Assembly (NCBI GenBank): GCA_005502875.1
Contig: SCMV01000019.1
Location: forward strand, 1 to 64,000
Source of the DNA: Comamonadaceae bacterium 2PF
Lineage (GTDB): Bacteria > Pseudomonadota > Gammaproteobacteria > Burkholderiales > Burkholderiaceae_C
DNA length: 64,000 nt
Direction of reading: 5' to 3'
Below, one piece after another: positions 57,126 to 64,000 of the stretch (positions are counted from its first letter, which is position 1; each line of letters begins with the position of its first letter). The notes below the pieces were generated by a model that saw only the letters and a program-made list of their open reading frames with translations, ran no database searches and was not told the DNA's origin. Position numbers and translations under genes: made by a program.

Positions 57126-57455
57126 ATGGAAACGAAAGCAATCGTTCGCGGCGTTCGCCTGTCGGTCGACAAGGGTCGACTGGTGGCCGATCTCATCCGT
57201 GGCAAGAAGGTCGATCAGGCCCTCAACATCCTCGAGTTCACCCAGAAGAAGGCTGCCGGCATCGTCAAGAAGGCACTGGAATCTGCGATCGCCAACGCCG
57301 AACACAATGACGGCGCTGACATCGACGAACTGAAGGTCAAGACCATTTATGTGGAACAAGGTCCCACGCTGAAGCGTTTCACTGCCCGCGCCAAGGGCCG
57401 TGGCAACCGCATCAGCAAGCCGACCTGCCACATCTATGTGACCGTGGGCAACTAA
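57126..57455 (+). CDS. rplV: 50S ribosomal protein L22
   Basis: A 109-residue exit-tunnel protein. The extended hairpin end [20 protein letters not shown] is intact, with no change suggestive of macrolide resistance that I can recognise. Confidence 0.97.
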   Translation: METKAIVRGVRLSVDKGRLVADLIRGKKVDQALNILEFTQKKAAGIVKKALESAIANAEHNDGADIDELKVKTIYVEQGPTLKRFTARAKGRGNRISKPTCHIYVTVGN

Positions 57456-57468
57456 GCAGAGGCTGATC

Positions 57469-58323
57469 ATGGGACAAAAAATCCACCCAACCGGCTTCCG
57501 CCTGGCCGTCACCCGCAACTGGGCATCGCGTTGGTACGCCACCAATCGCAACTTCGCCTCGATGCTGGCTGAAGACCTGGAAGTCCGCGAATTCCTGAAA
57601 AAGAAGCTCAAGAACGCGGCCGTGTCGCGCATCTTGATCGAGCGTCCCGCCAAGAGCGCACGCATCACCATCTTCTCGGCTCGTCCGGGCGTGGTGATCG
57701 GCAAGAAGGGCGAAGACATCGAAAACCTGAAGCTCGAACTGGCCAAGCGCCTGAACGTGCCGGTCTCGGTGAACATCGAAGAAGTGCGCAAGCCTGAAGT
57801 CGATGCTCAGCTGATCGCCGACTCGATCACGCAGCAGCTGGAAAAGCGCATCATGTTCCGTCGCGCCATGAAGCGTGCGATGCAGAACGCGATGCGCCTG
57901 GGCGCCCAGGGCATCAAGATCATGTCCGCCGGTCGCCTCAACGGCATCGAAATCGCTCGCACCGAGTGGTACCGCGAAGGCCGTGTGCCCCTGCACACCC
58001 TGCGCGCCGACATCGACTACGGCTTCTCCGAAGCCCACACCACCTACGGTGTGATCGGTGTGAAGGTGTGGGTCTACCGTGGTGACCGCCTGGCCAATGG
58101 CGAAGCCCCTGTGCTCAAGGGCGACGACAGCCAAGACGACCGCCGCAACCGCCGTGGCCCCCGCAGCGACCGCCCTGGTGACCGCCGTGGTCCCCGTGGT
58201 CCTGGCCGTGGTGCACCGCGCGCCGACGGCGCCCCGGCTGATGGCAGCGACAAGCCTGCTGTCGCCGCTGACGCCAAGCGCGTTCGCAAGGCTGCTCCGG
58301 CTGCCGAAGCGAAAGGAGAATAA
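57469..58323 (+). CDS. rpsC: 30S ribosomal protein S3 with long basic C-terminal tail
   Basis: A 284-residue S3, about 50 residues longer than the E. coli protein. Residues 1-215 are the ordinary KH and C-terminal domains ([60 protein letters not shown]). From about residue 220 comes an Arg/Gly/Pro/Asp-rich tail with repeats of type [21 protein letters not shown], then an Ala/Lys end. Such tails are known in S3 of some betaproteobacteria. The tail is probably disordered; its function is unknown. Confidence 0.97.
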   Translation: MGQKIHPTGFRLAVTRNWASRWYATNRNFASMLAEDLEVREFLKKKLKNAAVSRILIERPAKSARITIFSARPGVVIGKKGEDIENLKLELAKRLNVPVSVNIEEVRKPEVDAQLIADSITQQLEKRIMFRRAMKRAMQNAMRLGAQGIKIMSAGRLNGIEIARTEWYREGRVPLHTLRADIDYGFSEAHTTYGVIGVKVWVYRGDRLANGEAPVLKGDDSQDDRRNRRGPRSDRPGDRRGPRGPGRGAPRADGAPADGSDKPAVAADAKRVRKAAPAAEAKGE

Positions 58324-58325
58324 AC

Positions 58326-58742
58326 ATGCTGCAACCTAATCGTCGCAAGTTCCGCAAGGAACACAAAGGCCGCAACACGGGTGTCGCCACCCGTGGCGCC
58401 GATGTGTCCTTCGGCGATTTCGGCCTGAAGGCCACCGAGCGCGGCCGTCTGACGGCCCGCCAGATCGAAGCTGCTCGTCGTGCCATTTCGCGTCACGTCA
58501 AGCGCGGCGGTCGCATCTTCATCCGCATCTTCCCCGACAAGCCGATCTCCAAGAAGCCTGCCGAGGTCCGCATGGGTAACGGCAAGGGTGGCGTGGAGTA
58601 CTACGTCGCCGAGATCCAGCCCGGCAAGGTGCTGTACGAGATCCAGGGTGTGCCCGAAGAGCTCGCTCGCGAAGCGTTCACGCTGGCTGCTGCAAAGCTG
58701 CCACTGAGCACGACCTTCGTTGGCCGCCAGTTCGGCATCTGA
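58326..58742 (+). CDS. rplP: 50S ribosomal protein L16
   Basis: A 138-residue protein at the tRNA-entry side of the 50S. Starts [19 protein letters not shown], two bases after the rpsC stop; motif [23 protein letters not shown] is standard. Confidence 0.97.
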   Translation: MLQPNRRKFRKEHKGRNTGVATRGADVSFGDFGLKATERGRLTARQIEAARRAISRHVKRGGRIFIRIFPDKPISKKPAEVRMGNGKGGVEYYVAEIQPGKVLYEIQGVPEELAREAFTLAAAKLPLSTTFVGRQFGI

Positions 58743-58763
58743 TTGACGCGCAAGGAGAAAGAA

Positions 58764-58967
58764 ATGGCGAAAGCCTCTGAACTGCGCGCCAAGGATGTGG
58801 CCGCACTGGAAACCGAAATCAAGGACCTGCTGAAGTCGCACTTCAACCTGCGCATGCAGCGTGCCACCCAGCAGCTCAACGACCATTCGAGCCTGAAGAA
58901 GACCCGTCGCGACATCGCTCGTGCGAAGACGATTCTGGCTCAGAAGAAGCAAGGAGCCGCCAAATGA
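58764..58967 (+). CDS. rpmC: 50S ribosomal protein L29
   Basis: A 67-residue helical protein by the tunnel exit. ATG 58764 with AAGGAGA upstream gives the family start [11 protein letters not shown]; an in-frame start at 58743 would overlap that binding site. It overlaps rpsQ by four bases. Confidence 0.96.
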   Translation: MAKASELRAKDVAALETEIKDLLKSHFNLRMQRATQQLNDHSSLKKTRRDIARAKTILAQKKQGAAK

Positions 58968-59233
58968 CGCAAGCTCAAACCAAAGTGGTTCGCAGCCTGG
59001 TCGGCAAGGTCGTCTCTGACGCCCGCGCCAAGACCGTGACCGTGCTGGTCGAGCGCCGTGTCAAGCACGAGCTCTACGGCAAGATCGTGGCCAAGTCGAA
59101 CAAGTACCACGCTCACGACGAGAACAACGAGTTCAAGGTCGGCGACGTGGTCGAGATCAGCGAAAGCCGCCCTCTGTCGAAGACCAAGAACTGGGTCGTG
59201 ACCCGCCTGGTCGAGAAGGCACAAGGCGTCTGA
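58964..59233 (+). CDS. rpsQ: 30S ribosomal protein S17
   Basis: An 89-residue primary-binding protein with the signature [21 protein letters not shown] and [18 protein letters not shown]. It is the last gene of this ribosomal block; rplN, which usually comes next nearby, is absent from the window. Confidence 0.97.
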   Translation: MTQAQTKVVRSLVGKVVSDARAKTVTVLVERRVKHELYGKIVAKSNKYHAHDENNEFKVGDVVEISESRPLSKTKNWVVTRLVEKAQGV

Positions 59234-59275
59234 TCGCCTCGGTGAAGGCGGGGTCAAACCCGCCGATCACCCTCG

Positions 59276-59312
59276 AAAACCGGCGTCCAGTCATACTGGC
59301 GCCGGTTTTTTC
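59276..59312 (+). terminator. Rho-independent terminator after rpsQ
   Basis: A long stem (AAACCGGCG, CCAGT on one side; ACTGG, CGCCGGTTT on the other, with one bulged base) and a three-base loop lead into TTTTTT. Confidence 0.87.
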
Positions 59313-59378
59313 ATGGGCGCTCGATCCGTTCATTGCGCCCGGTCACGCTTCACGCACGTCGCACAAGAGGAGTTGCAC

Positions 59379-59885
59379 ATGATCAAGGTTGGAGACAAGC
59401 TGCCCGCAGGCACGCTGTTCGAATACATCGAAGTCGAGGGCGAAGGCTGCAGCCTGGGCCCCAACCCCTTTGACATCGAAAAGAGCACGGCCGGCAAGAC
59501 CGTGGCCATCTTCGGCCTGCCCGGTGCGTTCACGCCGACTTGTTCGGCCAAGCACGCCCCCGGCTACATCGACGCTTTCGATCAGTTCAAGGCGGCTGGG
59601 GTCGATGAGATCTGGTGCATCTCCGTCAACGACGCGTTCGTGATGGGCGCGTGGGGCCGCGAGCTCAAGGCCGCTGGCAAGGTGCGCATGATGGCCGACG
59701 GCAGTGCCGCCTTTGCCAAGGCCACCGGCTTGACGCTGGACCTGAGCGACAAGGGCCTGGGCCTGCGCTCGGGTCGCTACTCCATGTTGGTCAAGGACGG
59801 TGTGGTCACCCAACTCAACGACGAAAAGGGTGGTGGCTTCGCGGTGAGCGATGCCGAGACCTTGCTTAAGCAGGCGCAGGGCTGA
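59379..59885 (+). CDS. Peroxiredoxin, Prx5 type
   Basis: A 168-residue thiol peroxidase reducing hydrogen peroxide and alkyl hydroperoxides. The active-site motif LPGAFTPTCS holds the peroxidatic Cys55; Cys24 and a later Cys (EIWCISVND) may resolve or remain free. ATG 59379 with AGAGGAG upstream gives the standard Prx5 length with no signal peptide, so it is cytoplasmic. It is a single gene flanked by terminators on both sides. Confidence 0.92.
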   Translation: MIKVGDKLPAGTLFEYIEVEGEGCSLGPNPFDIEKSTAGKTVAIFGLPGAFTPTCSAKHAPGYIDAFDQFKAAGVDEIWCISVNDAFVMGAWGRELKAAGKVRMMADGSAAFAKATGLTLDLSDKGLGLRSGRYSMLVKDGVVTQLNDEKGGGFAVSDAETLLKQAQG

Positions 59886-59907
59886 AGCCGCCACCTGTTC
59901 ACGGAGC

Positions 59908-59934
59908 AAGCCGGGCCTTGGCGCCCGGCTTTTT
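59908..59934 (+). terminator. Rho-independent terminator after the peroxiredoxin gene
   Basis: AAGCCGGGC (from 59908) pairs with GCCCGGCTT (from 59923) around a six-base loop and ends in a T run. Confidence 0.87.
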
Positions 59935-60074
59935 CTTGGGCGCGTGGTTGGCGTTGCGCTGGCGCGGGCTGCGTGAGGCTCCGATCGCGGTGGCTGGGGA
60001 GGATGCACCGCCGGAGTGCAGACCATCTGCTGCGGTGGCTGGCACGGTTTAAGCATGAGGTTCTCCTTGAAAAC

Positions 60075-60090
60075 CTGACCATTTGGTCAA
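60075..60090. promoter_or_regulatory. RutR-box-like operator upstream of preT
   Basis: The palindrome CTGACCATTTGGTCAA lies 25 bases before the preT start. The E. coli pyrimidine regulator RutR (TetR family) recognises TTGACCAnnTGGTCAA; only the first base differs. The site likely makes the operon respond to uracil or thymine. No rutR gene lies in the window. Confidence 0.7.
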
Positions 60091-60114
60091 GTTGCATCCA
60101 ACGGAGGATGAGCC

Positions 60115-61449
60115 GTGAGCCAGAGTGCCTGCCCCGACGTCCGCGCAGCCCGCCTGTCGGCGGATGCGTACACCGAGCGATTCGGTGACGCCGTGCCCCC
60201 TTTGACGGCCGCTCAGGCCGTGATCGAGGCCGAGCGCTGCCTGTACTGTTACGACGCGCCCTGCCAGCAGGCGTGCCCCACGGGCATCGACGTGCCCAGC
60301 TTCATCCGTCGCATCTCGGACGGCAACCTCAGGGGCGCCGCACAGGCGATCCTGGAGGCCAATCCTCTGGGCGGGATGTGCGCCAGGGTGTGCCCCACGG
60401 AAGAGTTGTGCGAGGCCGTCTGCGTGCGCCAGACCCAGCAGGGCAAGGCGATCGAGATCGGCCGCCTGCAGCGCCACGCGGTGGACGCCGTGATGGCCGA
60501 GGGCGACCGCCCGGTGTTCAAGCGTGGCGAGGCAAGCGGCAAACACGTCGCCGTGGTGGGTGCCGGGCCAGCGGGCCTGTCGTGCGCGCACACCCTGGCG
60601 CGCATGGGGCACGAGGTCACCATTTACGACGCCCATGCCAAGCCGGGTGGGCTCAACGAGTACGGCCTGGCCACCTACAAGACGGCCGGTGACTTCGCTC
60701 AGCGCGAGGTTGACTGGTTGCTGTCGATCGGCGGCATCACCATCGAGCCGGGATACCGCCTGAGCGAGCCCGCGCAGCTGGCCACCTTGCAGTCTCGGCA
60801 CGATGCCGTCTTCGTGGGCGTGGGCCTGGGCGCCACGCGCAGCCTGGGCCTGCCGAATGAGGTGGAGCTCTCCGGCGTGATGGACGCGGTGGATTTCATC
60901 TCGGGCTTGCGCCAGGCGGCGTCGCCCGCGCAAGTGCCGGTGGGGCGCCGGGTGGTGGTCATCGGCGGAGGCATGACGGCGGTGGACGCGGCGGTGCAGG
61001 CGCGGCTGCTGGGGGCCGAGGTCGTGACCATGGTGTACCGACGCGGACCTCAAGCGATGTCGGCCTCCGAGGTGGAGCAGCAGTGGGCCAGGACGCAGGG
61101 CGTGACGATCCGCCATGGCCTGTCACCTCAGGCCTTGCTCGGTGAGGGCGGCCATGTCACCGGGGTGCGCTTCGTGGGCACAGATGACGGCCAAGTGAGC
61201 GAAACCTTCGAGGCCGACATGGTGCTCAAGGCCATCGGCCAGACCTTTGTGAGCAGCCCTTGGGCCGAAGCCGGTCTGGCGATGACCGAGGCGCGCCTGC
61301 AGGTCGATGCGCAGTGCCGCACGTCGGTGCCCGGCGTGTGGGCCGGTGGTGATTGCCGCGCCGGTGGCCGGGACCTGACGGTCGAAGCGGTCGAGGACGG
61401 CAAGCAGGCCGCCTTGAGCATCCACGCCTTCCTTGCATCGGAGTCTTGA
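60115..61449 (+). CDS. preT: NAD-dependent dihydropyrimidine dehydrogenase, PreT subunit
   Basis: A 444-residue flavoprotein subunit that passes electrons from NAD(P)H to PreA for reduction of uracil and thymine to dihydro forms. N-terminal cysteine clusters CLYCYDAPCQQACP and CARVCPTEELCEAVC bind Fe-S clusters. VVGAGPAGLSCAHTLARMGHEV is the FAD-binding fold and VVIGGGMTAVDAAVQARLLGA the NAD(P)-binding fold. VWAGGDCRAGGRDLTVEAVEDGKQAA is the terminal FAD motif. It starts at GTG 60115 with GGAGG upstream. preA starts three bases after its stop. Confidence 0.93.
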   Translation: MSQSACPDVRAARLSADAYTERFGDAVPPLTAAQAVIEAERCLYCYDAPCQQACPTGIDVPSFIRRISDGNLRGAAQAILEANPLGGMCARVCPTEELCEAVCVRQTQQGKAIEIGRLQRHAVDAVMAEGDRPVFKRGEASGKHVAVVGAGPAGLSCAHTLARMGHEVTIYDAHAKPGGLNEYGLATYKTAGDFAQREVDWLLSIGGITIEPGYRLSEPAQLATLQSRHDAVFVGVGLGATRSLGLPNEVELSGVMDAVDFISGLRQAASPAQVPVGRRVVVIGGGMTAVDAAVQARLLGAEVVTMVYRRGPQAMSASEVEQQWARTQGVTIRHGLSPQALLGEGGHVTGVRFVGTDDGQVSETFEADMVLKAIGQTFVSSPWAEAGLAMTEARLQVDAQCRTSVPGVWAGGDCRAGGRDLTVEAVEDGKQAALSIHAFLASES

Positions 61450-61452
61450 ACC

Positions 61453-62757
61453 ATGGCCGACCTGCGCAGCAACTTCGTGGGCATCCAGAGCCCCAACCCC
61501 TTCTGGCTGGCCTCGGCGCCGCCCACCGACAAGGCCTACAACGTCATCCGCGCCTTCGAGGCGGGCTGGGGCGGTGTGGTGTGGAAGACCCTGGGCGAAG
61601 ACCCGCCGGTGGTCAACGTCAATGGACCGCGCTACAGCACGCTGCTCACCCCCGACCGACGGGTCATGGGCCTGAACAACATCGAGCTCATCACCGACCG
61701 GCCGCTGGCGGTGAACCTGGAGGAGATCCGCCAGGTCAAGCGCGACTGGCCTGATCGGGCCCTCGTGGTGTCGATCATGGTGCCGTGCAACGAGCAGTCG
61801 TGGCGCACCATCCTCAAGCAGGTCGAGGACACAGGCGCCGATGGCGTGGAGCTGAACTTCGGCTGCCCGCACGGCATGAGCGAGCGCGGCATGGGTTCGG
61901 CCGTGGGCCAGGTGCCCGAGTACATCGAGATGGTCACGGCCTGGGCCAAGCAGCACACGCGCCTGCCGGTGATCGTCAAGCTCACGCCCAACATCACCGA
62001 CGTGCGCCAGCCTGCGCAGGCGGCCAAGCGTGGCGGGGCCGATGCGGTGTCGCTCATCAACACCATCAACTCCATCATGGGCGTGGACCCGCGCACGCTG
62101 ACGATGGTGCCGTCGACCGGGGGCATGGGCTCGCACGGGGGCTACTGCGGCCCGGCGGTGCGTCCCATTGCGCTGAACATGGTGGCCGAGATCGCACGCA
62201 GCCCGGAAACCGCGGGCATGCCCATCTCGGGCATCGGCGGTGTGGGCAGCTGGCGCGACGCATTGGACTTCATGGCGCTGGGCGCGGGCACGGTGCAGGT
62301 GTGCACGGCCGCCATGGTGCACGGCTTCAAGATCGTGCAGGAGATGGCCAATGGCCTGAGCAACTACATGGACGAGATGGGTTTCGAGTCCATCGACCAG
62401 ATCGTGGGACGCGCGGTGCCCACCGTGACCGACTGGCGCCACCTGAACCTGCGCCATGTTTCCAAGGCGGTGATCGACCCCGACAAGTGCATCAGCTGTG
62501 GTCGCTGCCACGTGGTGTGCGAAGACACCTCGCACCAGGCCATCACCGCCATGAAGGACGGCGTGCGCCACTTCGAGGTCAAGGAAGAAGAGTGCGTGGG
62601 CTGCAACCTGTGCGTGTCGGTGTGCCCGGTGGAGTCGTGCATCACGATGCGCGACCTGGTGCCCGGCGAGGTTGACGCACGCACTGGGCAAGCGGTGCTG
62701 GCCGAGCCGCTGAACTGGACGCAGCACCCCAACAACCCGATGGCCACGCCGGCCTGA
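61453..62757 (+). CDS. preA: NAD-dependent dihydropyrimidine dehydrogenase, PreA subunit
   Basis: A 434-residue catalytic subunit with an FMN-binding dihydroorotate dehydrogenase-like barrel (about residues 5-310; NPFWLASAPPTDK, LNFGCPHGMSERGMGSAVGQ, ISGIGGVGSWRDALDFM). The C-terminal ferredoxin domain has two 4Fe-4S motifs, CISCGRCHVVC and CVGCNLCVSVCPVESC. With PreT it carries out the first step of reductive pyrimidine breakdown; dihydropyrimidinase is encoded next. Confidence 0.95.
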   Translation: MADLRSNFVGIQSPNPFWLASAPPTDKAYNVIRAFEAGWGGVVWKTLGEDPPVVNVNGPRYSTLLTPDRRVMGLNNIELITDRPLAVNLEEIRQVKRDWPDRALVVSIMVPCNEQSWRTILKQVEDTGADGVELNFGCPHGMSERGMGSAVGQVPEYIEMVTAWAKQHTRLPVIVKLTPNITDVRQPAQAAKRGGADAVSLINTINSIMGVDPRTLTMVPSTGGMGSHGGYCGPAVRPIALNMVAEIARSPETAGMPISGIGGVGSWRDALDFMALGAGTVQVCTAAMVHGFKIVQEMANGLSNYMDEMGFESIDQIVGRAVPTVTDWRHLNLRHVSKAVIDPDKCISCGRCHVVCEDTSHQAITAMKDGVRHFEVKEEECVGCNLCVSVCPVESCITMRDLVPGEVDARTGQAVLAEPLNWTQHPNNPMATPA

Positions 62758-62780
62758 TGGCCCCGCGACGCACTTGATGA

Positions 62781-64000
<1,220 letters not shown>

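Overview
The window comes from a high-GC betaproteobacterium, most likely order Burkholderiales. The evidence is the tRNA-Tyr/Gly/Thr-tuf cluster, the secE-nusG / rplKAJL-rpoBC / rpsL-rpsG-fusA-tuf-rpsJ / rplC-rpsQ arrangement, the ribosomal protein sequences and the reductive pyrimidine catabolism genes. I cannot name a species from sequence alone.

Layout. (1) 376-16136 is an accessory region with two tandem polymorphic-toxin modules. Each has a Sec-signal SpvB/FG-GAP (TcB-like) protein, a separate Sec-signal RHS (TcC-like) protein with a variable C-terminal tip, and a small downstream gene that is probably the immunity gene. A secreted esterase and a terminator separate the modules. The second RHS tip carries an L,D-transpeptidase-like (Tlde1-type) H...SxGC motif. 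(2) 16133-25197 is a compact type II secretion / MSHA-pilus-like operon: major pseudopilin, platform protein, ATPase, PilM/N/O/P-like proteins, lipoprotein secretin and minor pseudopilins, with a glycosyltransferase gene after it. Its first gene overlaps the putative immunity gene of toxin module 2 by 4 bases, so toxin module and secretion operon look co-transcribed. This coupling is the most interesting candidate system in the window. (3) 26502-28803 holds four tRNA genes, a tuf gene and secE, followed by nusG. (4) 29543-33861, on the minus strand, is a three-gene two-component cluster inserted between nusG and rplK. (5) 34010-45562 is rplKAJL-rpoBC with its own promoter, a long rplJ leader, hairpins before rpoB and a strong terminator. 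(6) 45638-48371 (minus) encodes a PAP2 phosphatase, an ArnT/GT39-like membrane glycosyltransferase and a small unknown protein. (7) 48882-54175 is the str operon with a second, nearly identical tuf and rpsJ. (8) 54215-59312 is rplC-rplD-rplW-rplB-rpsS-rplV-rpsC-rplP-rpmC-rpsQ with its own promoter and terminator. (9) 59379-64000 holds a peroxiredoxin gene, then preT-preA-dihydropyrimidinase (cut by the window end) behind a RutR-box-like palindrome.

How the genes work together. Most of the window is the core gene-expression machinery. The exception is the left 26 kb, where exported RHS cocoon-type toxins sit directly upstream of a pseudopilus/secretin machine that could carry them across the outer membrane. 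That role is inferred from gene order, signal peptides and overlaps, and nothing in the sequence proves it.
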